Shown piece by piece: positions 22,646 to 34,539 of a stretch of 64,000 bases of DNA (its first letter is position 1; every line of letters starts with the position of its first letter). The stretch lies in the NCBI GenBank assembly GCA_009103225.1, contig RHPI01003369.1, forward strand, positions 1,008,281-1,072,280, read 5' to 3'. Origin of the DNA: Chlorokybus atmophyticus. Taxonomy: Eukaryota; Streptophyta; Chlorokybophyceae; Chlorokybales; Chlorokybaceae. The translations under genes and the position numbers were made by a program. The notes under the pieces were generated by a model, which saw only the letters and a list, made by a program, of their open reading frames with translations, was not told the origin of the DNA and made no database searches.

Positions 22646-22816
22646 GTTGCTAGATTGTACAGCCACTGCTATCAGCAATGATACATATTGCTGCGTGACC
22701 TTCATATAGACAAGGTTATGGAGAGTTCATATGTGATGAACTCTACTCTGTTGAGCCTACCTGTGTGGCACCAGCTCGTGCGCGGCGTTGGCCTTGTTGG
22801 CAGTTCGGAAATGCAG

Positions 22817-25800
22817 CTATTGAAACCGATATTTGCTGAATTGCTCACTGGGAGCAGCCTCTTGCGCAGCAGCAGGCCGAGGCCTAAAGGCTGCACCCTT
22901 CTTCGTGCGCCATCGCGCTGCAGGGCCTGCACGTCATTGGTGGCTTGACATTCTCTGGCAATATTACCTTATAACAGTGATGTGTTGCCCCACTTACTTT
23001 GGACTGCAGCTGGTCCCTCGCTAGACTTTCGCATGCGTTTCTGTTGCGCCGAAGCGATTGCTTGGGCTTCAGCCTCATCCAGGAGCGTCAGGTCGTCTAT
23101 TTCAAACTCGTCCTCAGCGCAGTCCTCTCTGTCTTCATGCAGCCGCTTGCCACCGCTGGACGGCGGGCTACAGCCGGACATGAAACCTGCAGCCGCATCG
23201 TTTGCGGGCTGCGGTGGTGACCCGCCAGCTCTCCCTTCATTATACTGTGCAATCGCTTGCTGCACGACACCCAAAACCTGGTCGCCGTATTTTGCAATCT
23301 TTTGACTGCCAGCGCATGCCAGGGGTCAGACATTCGTTGAGGCTTATAGCCATATGTCATTGTATCTTGCAATGTGCAATCAACTAATCATTATCTCAGT
23401 CACAAAGCCATCCTCAGTAACCTGGCAATGCCACCAATCTGCTCCAGCTCTGCTGTAGTCGTAGGGAGCCGTTGACTGATCTCCACCAAGTTCTGGTTCC
23501 TGCATCCAACAATGAAGTCAGAGTGCATGACATGCAAGTTGTCCACAAGATAGGACTGGGAAAGGGTGCAAGGCGCCAGACAGAGTACTTACGTGAATAT
23601 AGCATGCGGCAAGGTATTCGTCAGGGCCTTAGCAATTTCATTGCGCAACTGCTGGAGCTTTGTAAATACAAAATCCGCCAATTCCTGCAACAGGAGGACC
23701 AAGTTTTGATGTGGACACACACACATGCACCCAAGCACCTACACACCTACACATTCTACCAACAGCTGCAGGAAGGCCTGCTGCAATAGCCCCAGTCTCG
23801 GTACCTCATTTATTTCCTTCATTGGTGTGCGAGCAGGCTGCGCGTAAGCACCAACAAGGTCATCACCAGCTAACAGGTCAATGACAACCGTATTCTTGGC
23901 CGCTGTAGGGGTAGCTGGGGTAGCTGAAGCTGCATCTGTTCGTGCAACAGGTACAGGTTTTTTACTCCCTGCTGGCGACCTGTGCCGATGCATCGGTGTC
24001 AGTTGCAGACCGGGATTCACCTGACTTGTCAATGTTGGAGCAAGAGGTATTCATCCAGCTCTACTTACTTGATGAACACTCTAAGTTCACCACGCCGCAA
24101 GCGTGACACCTTATCAGGATCGAGCTGACCACAGAACATGCAAACCATCAATCCCATGTGGGGTGGTGCAGCTCAATGCATGCCGAGCAATGACAGCATG
24201 ATGGGACTGCATACCTGGAGGAAGGAGGTGATTGAACCATATTGGTTGTTCTGCATGCAGTTTTCCCTCAGAATGCGTTCCAGCACCATGTGTCTCAGTA
24301 TGCGCTCAACTTCGTTCTTCCGCCAGTGCTTCCCAACGCCGTACAACTGCAGTTGATTGTGCCCATGCTTTTTCACCTACGAAGTTCACAGTTCATACAT
24401 TTAAGCCTTGTGTGCGGTACATTGCCACAGGGTAATTACATGCATGCTTGCAGTTCACCCACCTGCTGCGTGTCAGCTCCCCGAAAGATGTCAAGGATGA
24501 CTGGCATGGTAAGTCGCTGCCCTGTGGCCTCTATCAACTCCACCTACACATCATCGTGGTATGTATGGCATACAATCCACGACATAATGTTGAGCGACGA
24601 CCAACTACCACAGGCAAGATAATATTATACAATGCAACAGGCTAATGCAAGTGCTAGCTAGCTAGAGCCATACATCCGCTAGCTGCTGCCCTAACCAATC
24701 AGTGCTGGACGGGGCTATGGCGCAGTGGGAACAGCAGGTGACACTCACCAGTTGAAGAGCAATTTCAGTGATATCTCGCTGCTCGTATTCCACGTCTCTC
24801 CTGCCATGAGCATGTAAGACAAGTAACACGCATGAACTGGTTCGCATGTGCACAAGCCCATCAGATGTGGCGATCACCGCATACCTGCAGTTGTCGCAGG
24901 TTCGCTTGCATAGCTGAGGATCAAACTGCTCGCCAAAGTGCGCTAATTGCAGCAACCTTCGGCAATCAACTTCGTTTTCGCAATAGCTTACCTGTTGCAG
25001 CATGCGCTTGGCATCAGCAAAGTCAACCTAACGACATGCAGCCGCTACACTGCTGTCAGTACCTACCATGTCCAAGAGATTCTTCCTATGAACATCAACC
25101 AATGCTGGCTTGACACCCATTTCTTTGGCGCCCTGCAGGATCATGTGCAACAGCCGCATGTGATCACCAAAGCTGTAGTACAGTATGCATTCTGCAGGTC
25201 GCCCATCTCGGCCAGCTCTACCGGACTCCTGATGATACCCCTCCAAGCTTTTCGGCAATGAGTGGTGTATAACGAAGCGGACGTCTGGCTTGTTGATGCC
25301 CATGCCAAACGCAATAGTCGCACATATAACCTTCACCTGTGATTGCAGATGCGTGCAAGCTGGCGTGTTAGTGTGTCCTGTGTGGACCTGCAGGCCAACG
25401 ACGTAGTGATGCGCAGAATACCTCATCACGACTCCAGCGCAGTTGCACGTCGGCTCTCTGGGTTGCGGGCATCTGGCCATGATAGTAGCCGACTGAAATG
25501 CCTCCAAGGTCATTCAGACTCTGTGCTGTCTTCTCACAGTCGGCACGAGATAAGCAATAGATAATACCAGAATCCTGATTAGAGAAACGTAATGAATTTG
25601 AGTCTGCGTACACTTGCAAGCATGTATTGACTCAGTTGGCAGGTGGTGGTGAATACCCGAGGATGGTGCGTCCGAATAAAGTTGTGGATCTCCTCATTCA
25701 TCTTTTTGGACTTCTTCACCACTGAGTAAGTGATGTTTGGGCGGTTGAAGCTTTGGCAAAATGTCACGCAGTTCCTTAACCCAAGTGCCTGCACGCAAGT

Positions 25801-28505
25801 GGCTGCTGTCACGCTGCATACTTACTCCAATCCTGAGCGTGTTGGCAACGGTTCCGTTGTAAGATGCAGAGGTGCTGTCATGCCTGTATGCAATCCTCGC
25901 GGACACTCATTGTGGCAGTCGCTGTCAGGGCCATAATGGAAACCTGCGCAAGATCGGAACAGTCAACATGCGATATGGATTTATAAACAAGGGGAAACAC
26001 CTGCTTGCATACTCACATCTGGAAACTTCTTCTTGAATATGCTCAAGCCCTGGTAGTCCTTGCGAAAGTCGTGTCCCCACTGGCTGATGCAATGGGCCTC
26101 GTCAACAACAACACGTGAGAGCAGCCCCCTTGAGTGCAGGTTTTCCAAAGCTCGCATGGTCACATCGCTGTGCGCCACCTTTTCAGGCGTAAGGTACAGC
26201 ATCTTCGTGTCTGCAGACAACGCCTTCAATATTTCCACAAGACAAACAAAGGTCGCATGGCTGCATGCTCATATGAGCACCTGGTGGCGACTTCGACAGG
26301 TCTCGCAGAATGTCTTGTTGCTCAATCCATTCTTGCGAGGAATTGAGATACTGGACAGGGACGCCAGCCTGGCGCAGGTGCATTATCTGGTCCTGAATCA
26401 GGGACACCAGTGGTGAAATTACCACCGTCAACCCTTTGCTGCATATAGCTGCCAGTTGGTACGTCAGGCTCTTCCCGCCACCTGCCATATGTTGCCTTAT
26501 CAGCTTGTACCTGTTTTACTGACTCAACAACCACTGGCAGCACGCAATTCCACCATACCAGTTGGCATCATGACGAAACAGTCTCTGCCACTCAATGCTG
26601 CATTAATGACCTCTTGCTGGTTAGGCCTGAAGCTGAAGTTGCCAAAGTACTGCCGGTTCCGCTGCGCCAGCTCCTTGCTCCACGGAAAACTCTTCTTCCA
26701 CTCAGCGTGGTCACCATCATTCTGCAGGCTAAGTCTTCGGCGCTCCCTGCTGTTAGCAGCCTGCTCAGGGCGTGGTGGCGCTGCTGGTGATGATGCGGGT
26801 CGGCTGCTGCTAGCAGCGGGTGTATGGAGAAATGGAGGCTGTTGAGGGACTGCATATGGCATTGTAGAGCTCTGGTTGTATGATGAGCCGGCAGGGCTTG
26901 AGTTGTGGCAGTCCGAGACAGAGCGTTTCAAATAATGCAGTGGGCTTGGTGTGTATGCGGGCGCGTAGCTGGGACTGGGCGCACCTGCTGCTGCTGCGTT
27001 GAAACCATAAGCACTGGGACTGGGCACGCCTGCTGCTATGTTGAAACCATTTGCACTGGGATAAGCGCTTCGTTGCACAGGGCTTGGAGTTTGCGCGGTT
27101 GCATAAGGAGTGGACGGCGCAGGCTTCCATGGCGTGTGCACATGGCCATTCGACTGGCGGTTGTGCAAGGGTGTTGACGATCTTCGCTCAAGTGCGTCCA
27201 AGCGCATCTTCAAAGATTGCCTGCGACAGCAGCGCACCATAATCAGCATTGCGGTTCTAACTGGCAGGGCTCAACTTGCAACGTGTCCTGAATAGATATA
27301 AGCAAGCACCTTGAGGCCAGTAGTTCACTTCTTTGCAACTCCGTCAACAAGGAGTGCTCGTCTATCAAGCGATCGCAAACGGCTTTGTAACGATCAAACA
27401 CCTCTTCTTTGTGCTCATGCGCGTGCTCGCATAGGTGTTCCTGCAGTTACACGCAGTTTGCCAGAGAGCCACGCATGCTTCAACATATGCGGACAGAAGG
27501 TTCTACTACCACCTCAACTCTACACAGACTGTCACTTACCTGTGCGCCATGATTGCATGCAAAGGCCGAAGGTCCCGGAGTTGGATGTTGCATCTGTGCA
27601 GGACTTGATCGTGCTTCGGCAACATTGACCCGCACATGTGCAGGGGTACAAGTGTCCGCTTTCTGAGCTCGATGCTGGTCGACCAGCTGGTCAATGTCGA
27701 GGTTCTGCAGAGTACATCACATGGTTTTTCAATTCACATTCAAAGTACGATGATCTGCCGACTCATCTCATAGTGCACACCAATGATAAGTACCGCGAAC
27801 AGCTCGTCATCATCGTCATTGCACACCGGGACCGATGCTTGAGGGCCAGTTGGCTTTGGCCCTCCAGAGACAGGCTGGTGCGAGCCAAAGCCTTGTGGCT
27901 GAGGTAAGTGGTTTGGCTGCCACTGGTTGGATTCCACTGCGGGCTGAGCTGGATAGGTTGGTCTACATGGCTCGTGCTGCTTTGCTTGGAATGTCAGTGG
28001 CGCTTTTCCACCACCTTGCCAAGCATTGGGAGCCTTGCTGGCTGCCACTCGTGTGGGAAGAACAGACTGTGGAACCGCGGGAACAGGCGACTGCAGCAAT
28101 TGCAATGCCTGCAGTAGCATGCAAACGAGTAAGCTGTTGCTGAGTGCAAAGCCACACATGTACGGCAGAACCCAGTAAACAATTCGGAAAGAGCACAGCA
28201 AAACACCTTGATGGCGTCTGCCGTGCTGTTGATGCTTGCTGGCTCAAACCCGCTTGTCCTATCATACAGTACATGGTCAAGTTGGTGAGGTCTGGTAGGC
28301 TGAGCATCTCTTTTATGATCAGCCTAGCAGCAGTCACAGCGCACCTGTGGCGTGCAGTTCCATCAGCTGCTAGCTTGTTCTGGTGCGGCAAAGAGTACAC
28401 GAAGCCTTCGAGAACACCCTTTGTTTGCAGCTTCTGCAACTGTTCCGGCAAGTTGTGTCGCGGATTGCCGGCATATGTTGGGTTCGTTGGTGGTGGACAG
28501 CCCAT
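22817..28505 (-). CDS. RecQ DNA helicase, BLM/Sgs1-like
   Basis: ATP-dependent 3'-5' DNA helicase of the RecQ family, which resolves recombination and stalled-fork structures in the nucleus. Many exons. From the N-terminus: disordered Pro/Ser-rich exons (28505-26900), motif 0 FRPNQQEVI, Walker A MPTGGGKS split by an intron (about 26470-26570), [16 protein letters not shown] (about 26080-26130), ALTATAT (about 25920), [23 protein letters not shown], and motif [16 protein letters not shown] (about 25200-25240). The RecQ zinc module follows (LCKRTCDNC, about 24890), then the RQC winged helix ([17 protein letters not shown], about 24300), an HRDC domain ([20 protein letters not shown], about 23430-23500) and a basic C-terminal tail ([14 protein letters not shown]). 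The stop at 22817-22819 follows a phase-consistent last exon. The presence of RQC and HRDC points to BLM/Sgs1/plant RECQ4A. The start at 28505 (MGCPPPTNP) is provisional. Convergent with the Gln-rich gene, only 171 bp apart. Confidence 0.9.
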
Positions 28506-28767
28506 GGCCTCTTCTCATCGGGCAGAAGCTAGCACTGCACGATGCAATCAACTCAACAGCAGCTTCAACCACTACAAGCGCATGCAACAGTTCAGCCATA
28601 CACAACGACGTTATTGTGCTGGACGGCACTGCGCATTGTTGACTCTGTATTGCGCGTAGTCCACAATATTGCCATACACACGATCACAGCGTGGCTCTAT
28701 GCTTGCGCTTGGCGATGGCAACATGGCCACACAGCTTGGTGATGGGACTAGACCGTTGTCAATGAAC

Positions 28768-28825
28768 TGACGGCCAGTAGCTTGCCTATGCAGTTGACTG
28801 CCGAAAGGGAAGCTACTGGCCGTCA
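28768..28825. repeat. Hairpin, 16-bp perfect stem, 26-base loop
   Basis: TGACGGCCAGTAGCTT (28768-28783) is exactly reverse-complemented at 28810-28825. It lies about 260 bp upstream of the provisional RecQ start. It could be a small-RNA precursor, a short MITE-like footprint or a regulatory cruciform. Confidence 0.9.
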
Positions 28826-29255
28826 TTCGCGACGCAATTAACCTAGCTGCTCGACCTCACTTAGCTACGTGGGCAGGTGGCTCACAATGCATCTGCAACA
28901 ACTGTCCACCAGCAGCGGGCCCGGTTATAACCAATCGGGTTATGCGACGTCAAAGCGGATAATTGACTGCAACACCATCAATCAAGCACATGCAATAATT
29001 GCAGCACGGTTACAATTCAAAAACGTGACAGCGGCATACATCTGTAAGCGAAACACATTCAACACATACAAACCCTGCAGCGCACCACTGAGCACTGGTT
29101 TTGCAAAGGCGCTGTGGACAAGGAGGATGTGCCGTAAGACGACTTGGTGAGCATGTAAATAACAGCAAAACGAGCATGCCATCCTTAGTCGCACATGCTG
29201 TAATCAACACACATTGGTGCAGACATACCTCGAATTCCACGCCACCACCTTTGGG

Positions 29256-29468
29256 TTACTCATTTGAGTGCATACACAACATTGTCGGATCTGTGGCACC
29301 CATGCTTGCGTGAGAAGCATCCGTCGCCGCCTTCACCAGCTCCACCGCCATCGCCACTGCCGCCGTCAATGCCGATGCTGCCAGGAGCACTGCTACTGTA
29401 GCTCGCAGGGCGTTCAAAGTGTTGGCGCCATGCTGCTTGTGCAAGATGACACTCTCGTTGTGCGGCAC
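29256..29468 (-). CDS. Possible exon of an unknown hydrophobic protein
   Basis: An open minus frame that follows a plausible acceptor (TAG at 29470-29472) and reads an amphipathic start (HKQHGANTLNALRATV) and a hydrophobic segment (VAVLLAASALTAAVAMAVEL), then a short soluble part. The pattern vaguely recalls plant DUF599 membrane proteins (their LRN...AASxLA block), but I would not assign it. A first exon would have to lie beyond the AT-rich stretch at 29480-30380. It might also be the 5' end of the RecQ gene, but no helicase-related feature supports that. Confidence 0.25.
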   Translation of the reverse strand: MPHNESVILHKQHGANTLNALRATVAVLLAASALTAAVAMAVELVKAATDASHASMGATDPTMLCMHSNE

Positions 29469-29479
29469 GCTACATTTAC

Positions 29480-30480
29480 ATGAGACTTATAAAAGTGGCA
29501 TGCACAATGCATGTTGATTATGAGCTCAAAATACACCAGTAGCAATAATGTTCACTGAGTGCAGTGCAGTTGTTGTTTTATCAATTCCATCATACTTTCA
29601 TTGAATAATTAAAAAGCCAGTAATCACCTGTTGATTCGTCTTGCGACATCATAAAGCATTGCGGGTACAGCTACTTACAGTATTTCATAAAGGCGATTTA
29701 TAACCGTAGGTCGGTAGCTGATTTAGATTTAACTCCTCAGTTCATACACCTTCCCCCGCTTTTTCACTATTATATCAAGGTTGTATGCAGTCAAAGGGTA
29801 TGAATAACAACAAGTACATTACTACGTACGTAATTAATTATGTAACAATGATGACTTCGCATATACATACAACATGTTAATATTAGCCCTTTCAACCCTT
29901 GTATGAAGATTGAGATGACTTCATAGAAAGTAAATTAACGAATCAACACCTGTACCATTTTGTTGCTGACGGTGTTAGCATATTTTGTGGCGTTACCCCA
30001 CCCCCTCATCCCCCCTCTCGATCAAACGCTATTGACAATGCAAAATGAAAAGAAGGGGGGGAATGCCATTACACTAAGTTATTGCAAGTGTAACATATGG
30101 TATTAAGGGGTATGTAAATAAAAGAGTCAATTCACTTGAAAAGCAGCAGTTGTTGAAAAACTTGAGTTTGTTAACGCATTCCACAACTTTTGGAGCTGTT
30201 GCTGCAGTGCGGTTTTAACTGTTACATGTTAACGACTTTTTGATTGATTGCCAATAACATGGAAAAATATTATAAGAACCCAACAAGTAAATGATAAACA
30301 TTTACAACGCTTTGTCTTTATAACATTTGTTGCCTTGCTTATGTGGTCTAATTGGCGTGTAAGTAGCTAACGCCCGATCTCTATTGTTGCCATGTTGTGG
30401 TGCCCAAGCTTGCTATGCTTTGCGTGCACACGCACATTTGCACTCTCTAGGTTCGCATGCACATGGTTGCTTCTCGCTTG
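29480..30480. other. AT-rich intergenic island
   Basis: About 0.9 kb with almost no ORFs and marked A/T enrichment (29500-30380), including a short C-rich/G-rich block (30000-30065). It ends next to the TRIM insertion. No gene, tRNA or repeat family is recognised. Confidence 0.5.
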
Positions 30481-30487
30481 CTGCTTG

Positions 30488-30566
30488 TGTCACAGCCCAC
30501 TCGACCATAGAAGACTTGGTGCTTTTATTGTCGATCTGTGGTTATCTGATGTGCCTTCCCGTTACA
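30488..30566 (-). repeat. TRIM LTR (3' LTR in element orientation)
   Basis: 79-bp terminal repeat; shares the tgtcacagcccactcgacca start (plus strand) and cttcccgttaca end with its partner at 31519-31598. The polypurine tract lies immediately inside it. Confidence 0.93.
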
Positions 30567-31518
30567 TTCCCCCCACTTAAGAACGCTGACGTCCTCAGCA
30601 GCTGCCCCAGCAGCGGAGAATCATCCCAGAAGTTTGTTAGGGTCGGTCGCCGGCCCCACTGCCAAGGACCGGTCAACTTAAGCCCATACCGGTCAACGCG
30701 TGCCGCTGCCGGCCCCACAGGTCGCATCGCGACAGGCAGGTCGCGTCCTGACGCCGACTGAACGTCGACGCGAATGCCATTAGGCAAGTCTCGACCCATC
30801 GATGATGGCGCTACTGAACAGTCGGTGTGCCCGAGGGGTTCCGATCAACTCATTTTGACGACATGTTGTGGTGCTTGGACTTTGAGACTGTAGCGATGTC
30901 GATGTCAACTGAGAGGGAATGTCTTTTTGTCGATACTTTCCCGCGTAAGCCGTCGCTGTGCGTAGACGGCGACGCACGGCATGGTGGAAACCGTCCGCAC
31001 TCGTTGACGTCGCTGCGTGGGGTTTGTGACAACGTTTGGGCAGGATGTTGGGCGGGATGGCACGTTGTGTGTTATTCTAAAGGTGTGCCGGTGCAGTGCG
31101 GTCGGTATGGGCCCGGTCGTACGGTCCTCGCGCAGAGTTTAGCGGGAATGACCGGATTGGCCTGTTTTTTGCCGGCTGGAAAATGGAGCAACCCCAAACT
31201 TGAGCGAAACAATGCACCCACACGTCGACATCGACACACGCCGTCATTTAGGAAATTGGCCTTCGTGTGTCCACGTCGACGGACGAAGACGAGTCTGCCC
31301 TTGCCGACATCGACGCATCAAGACTTGTCACTCTGCGACGACGTAGACACAGGCGCCATAACGTAGACTTTCCTGAGTTAATCGTTTGCCCATGGAAGCT
31401 GCTCGGGCACACCGACTGTGAAGTGACCATCTACGATATTACTGGATCCAGAAGTAACGACCGCGGAATTGGTGTGCGAGGCAGGAAGCGACCCCAGGTT
31501 TCAAGCTCTGATGACCAA

Positions 31519-31598
31519 TGTCACAGCCCACTCGACCATGAAAGACTTGGTGCTTTGGTTGTCGATTGTCGATTTGATCAATGTACCTTCCCGTTACA
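31519..31598 (-). repeat. TRIM LTR (5' LTR in element orientation)
   Basis: 80-bp terminal repeat. The tRNA-Met primer-binding-site-like sequence lies immediately inside it (31505-31518 in plus coordinates). Contains a duplicated GTCGATT relative to the other copy. Confidence 0.93.
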
Positions 31599-31603
31599 GC
31601 TTG

Positions 31604-32340
31604 CCACTGCATCCTACTGCCTAGCCCCGCCTGGAGCACATGGTGCATACAGCGCACGTAGTTGTGAAGCCCTTGCGATAATTGAAGTGCTGCTTTTGCC
31701 TGTGTCTGTGCCTGGTTTGCTTGCTTGTGGTGTTGCTGGTTGTGTTTGGGTTGCTTCTTTGCTCTATGACCAATACCTTAAGGGTCACGATGGTACTTTT
31801 GTCCTGCAGGTACGCTACTACCAAACATGCAAAGCGCTACAACAAGCACGCAATCAAATGTGAGTGATGTATAGCAAGGGGAACAGTAGTTTGTGGTACG
31901 ACAACTCAGATGTCATCTAGGCGCGACTTGTTGGCACACTCATAGCAAACAAGTTTAGGTTGGACACTTGGAGGCACCCAATACGATGGACTGCATACGC
32001 GCAGCAAAAAGAACACCTAGCACATGCGGCACTTATTGCATGCCTAGAATGCTTTTGGAAATTTATGTACACACGGCATGTTTGCAATTCAACCCAGAAT
32101 TACCCCAGGCCGAACTACCTGCGGTGGCTGCATATGTGTCACAATCCATCACTCTAATGCTGCCGTTATTGGACTGGGTGCGTGCCCGGTGCTGTGTCTG
32201 ACAGTGCAGAGTTTTGTTGCAAACCTTCATTGCAACGGTTCCCATTGCGTTATGTGACAATGAGCTAGGCCCAATCCAAACAATGCCCAACCCAAGCAAC
32301 CCAAGCAATGCCCATGAACCCTGATGTTCAGTGGTACTTG
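31604..32340. other. Intergenic, 3' side of AlkB-like gene
   Basis: No coding signal that I can support. Contains a short run of imperfect direct repeats (cccaagcaa/cccatg units, 32275-32320). Probably holds the 3' untranslated region of the AlkB-like gene. Confidence 0.4.
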
Positions 32341-34408
32341 TTATGTTATGCCAACTTTGCGCTTCTGCATCCTTGACTGCCTGAAAGTGAGACTTACTCT
32401 TCGCTCGCTCAGTACGCCTTCTTTGGAAATCGAATGTGTATAATTGTATCGGCAGTCGCTGGTCAACACCTGGCAGCAATGCCAATGAGCACTTCAATAA
32501 GCCACATGTTCTTCGTGTTTTGCATTGAAGCCTGCATGCTAATGGACAATGCCTAGCATAGCAAGGCTCACCGACAATGCTCGGCGCTGGATGTGGCAGT
32601 CTACTTCATGTTTGGCACCCTTTTCTCGCTTGAACATGTCATGATCACATCTCCCACAGTGGCAAGAGTTGCCAAGACAGTCCCAGACAGCTGCAGACTC
32701 AACCAGGTGTTCATGATTGAGAGTCCGCTCATGAGGAACAAGATAGGATGCAACATACGCCTGCTTGTACCACGTGGACCAACCTGGCGGTCATCAACGT
32801 GGGGTGCAAGCCAATCACCACGACTACGCATGTATTCATTGGCGTTTACTTCATTGGGATAGAAGGACTCCAAGCCAGGCAGCTGCCAGAGAGGACATTG
32901 AAACCATGTGGTTACTTGCTGGAAAGGCACCACAACACAACAGTGTACTGGCCAGTTCACTGTGCAGAGCACGCACTCAAAATTAGCTTGCAAACAGCAA
33001 ATGCACACCCCCACACACATGTGCATGCATGCACGCACACATTCAATGCAGTCCTGACCTCGCGAAAGCGCGCCATTATGGGTTGCAAGACATGAGGGAT
33101 TTGCCGCAATGGAGCATCGACAGTCCTGGAAACCATGCACACATTCAGTAACATGAAATGCAGCAACAGCAGTATACAGTCAGCCTCCCGGACAGAGTAC
33201 ATGGCCATGCTCAACAACAGCTGAACAGCAATATGTACACATGCGGTTGTTACTTACCGCTTAGTAAGACTAACAACCACACCATACGCTTTGCGTTGGT
33301 GCTGACCATTCCAACTGCTTGACCTCCAAGGGTTGCTGCGGTCCGCATCCAGGTACTCAATAATACACTGCTCCTCCTGCCAGTAGCTGCATACAGGATC
33401 CAAGCAAAACAATGACATAACCAAGAGAAGCTCACTAGAACCTACCTTAGGAGTAATGAAGTCCATCAGCAGACGATGCCCTTTCACATGGTGTGGGCTG
33501 CCGACAGCTGTTGTTGGCACATGCCTCCACGGGTTGCTTCTTGGATAACCAAGCTTGGGATTGACCAAAGAAGACACTTGTGTGGGTTGTGAAGTGCTGG
33601 CCTGCCTGGCCTTGCGTGAAGCATGTTCATCACTGTCAGTTGCTGGCAGCTGAGTAACTTGTGCATCCTCTTGACCAACAATTCTGTCGATCGCACTCGT
33701 GGAGTCATCCAACTCTATTTCAGTGAGAGAAGTGTTGCTGGCTGGTGCGGGGGATATCGGTGGGCAGCAGGTGTCCAAGTGTTCGTTTATGCTGGCAAGC
33801 AGCACATTGGCCTGAAAGACATAGTGCTGGTTGGCGTGGTGTAGACAACCATACTGTTTCACCACAGAAATTGATTGCAATGTTGGCGCGCAGCTTTAGT
33901 ACTGCAGTTTGCGAGAGCTTGTGTGTGCGCCTCGACATGCACACCGTGCACATAATAACTGGCCCAGAAGCTGTCGTCAAGCAGCCCGCGATAATGGGGA
34001 AATGGTCAGCAGCTGCCATGACGTTACAAAATGCAATGCTGCATGCACACAGCAGCAAGTGCGGACGAATGTGTCGTAGCTGACATGCTTGTGGGCATCC
34101 AAGAAACATAGTGTTCGCTTCACTTATGATAAGGCTGCTGCAACTTGCTGAGCAGCTGTCGCACGGCATCTTTGGCAACGCAAGCGCTGTCATCTTGCTT
34201 GTACCAGCAATGCTGAAGCCTACAAGCATGCACGCAAGCATGGGCACACCTGGCATACAGGGCAGACCACTCGCTGCTGCTGCTGCTGCTCCTCTCCCCC
34301 GTGCAGCTGTCGCCCGGACGCATTGACAGGAAGAGCACAAGGAGAAGAAGAAGCGGAGGCGCCACTCAAGAAGCCGTCAAGCGTCCGCTGCCGCTTAAGC
34401 TTGCCCAT
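32341..34408 (-). CDS. AlkB-like dioxygenase with PIP-like box and UBZ finger; frameshift in exon 6
   Basis: Fe(II)/2-oxoglutarate dioxygenase, predicted to repair alkylated bases. Exons: 34408-34250, 33811-33446, 33376-33258, 33125-33059, 32882-32784, 32690-32572, 32469-32341. The N-terminus MGKLKRQRTLDGFLSG looks like a PCNA-interacting peptide (Q..L..FL). Next is a C2HC finger assembled across intron 1, CPVCQ...NEHLDTC, as in UBZ4 ubiquitin-binding fingers of repair proteins. After a linker comes the catalytic domain: NPWR...WNGQHQ..AYGVV, FYPNEVNANEYM, the iron-binding HVDDRQLSG, GDVIMT, the distal His in RYNYTHSI and the RRVSLTFRQ C-terminal arginines. Exon 6 is the problem: homology runs in one frame to VIMT and then in another (FKREKG), a net shift of one missing or two extra bases. 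Either the assembly is wrong or this copy is broken. An acceptor 37 bp upstream would restore the frame but replaces conserved sequence. The gene shares a 131-bp promoter with TrpD. Confidence 0.78.
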
Positions 34409-34539
34409 GAGAGCTCACACAAACCAGCTACACACAAAACACTGCTTCGCTGCACTAAGCATCTTCTGCCTGCCGTTGCTGGCAGTGTTGGTGTGAGCGT
34501 GGGCCGGCATTGTTGGCGGCATTGTTGACGTGGGCGGCG
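34409..34539. promoter_or_regulatory. Shared divergent promoter, AlkB-like / TrpD
   Basis: Only 131 bp separate the start codons of the AlkB-like gene (minus, 34408) and the TrpD gene (plus, 34540). Both promoters and 5' leaders must therefore overlap here. No TATA box is obvious. Confidence 0.6.

Larger units (their letters stand above)
30483..31603 (-). mobile_element. TRIM: miniature non-autonomous LTR retrotransposon
   Basis: Two direct terminal repeats, 30488-30566 (79 bp) and 31519-31598 (80 bp), begin TG and end CA and are strongly similar. They are flanked by a perfect 5-bp target-site duplication, GCTTG (30483-30487 and 31599-31603). Read on the minus strand, the LTR beginning TGTAACGGGAAGG is followed directly by TTGGTCATCAGAGC, which is the initiator-tRNA-Met primer-binding site (TGGTATCAGAGC) with one inserted base. 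At the other end a polypurine tract, AAGTGGGGGGAA, abuts the downstream LTR (30567-30578 in plus coordinates). All cis elements for reverse transcription are thus present in the right order, and they fix the orientation as minus. The 952-bp internal part encodes no gag or pol domain that I can see. The element depends on a relative elsewhere, probably Ty1/copia or gypsy. LTRs differ at several positions, so it is not brand new. Confidence 0.93.

Noticed and set aside
29256-29468. Assignment to DUF599
   Set aside because: Only a loose resemblance over one hydrophobic block; kept as an unnamed possible exon.
30827-31366. 179-codon plus ORF
   Set aside because: Lies inside the TRIM, antisense to its orientation, and shows no domain.
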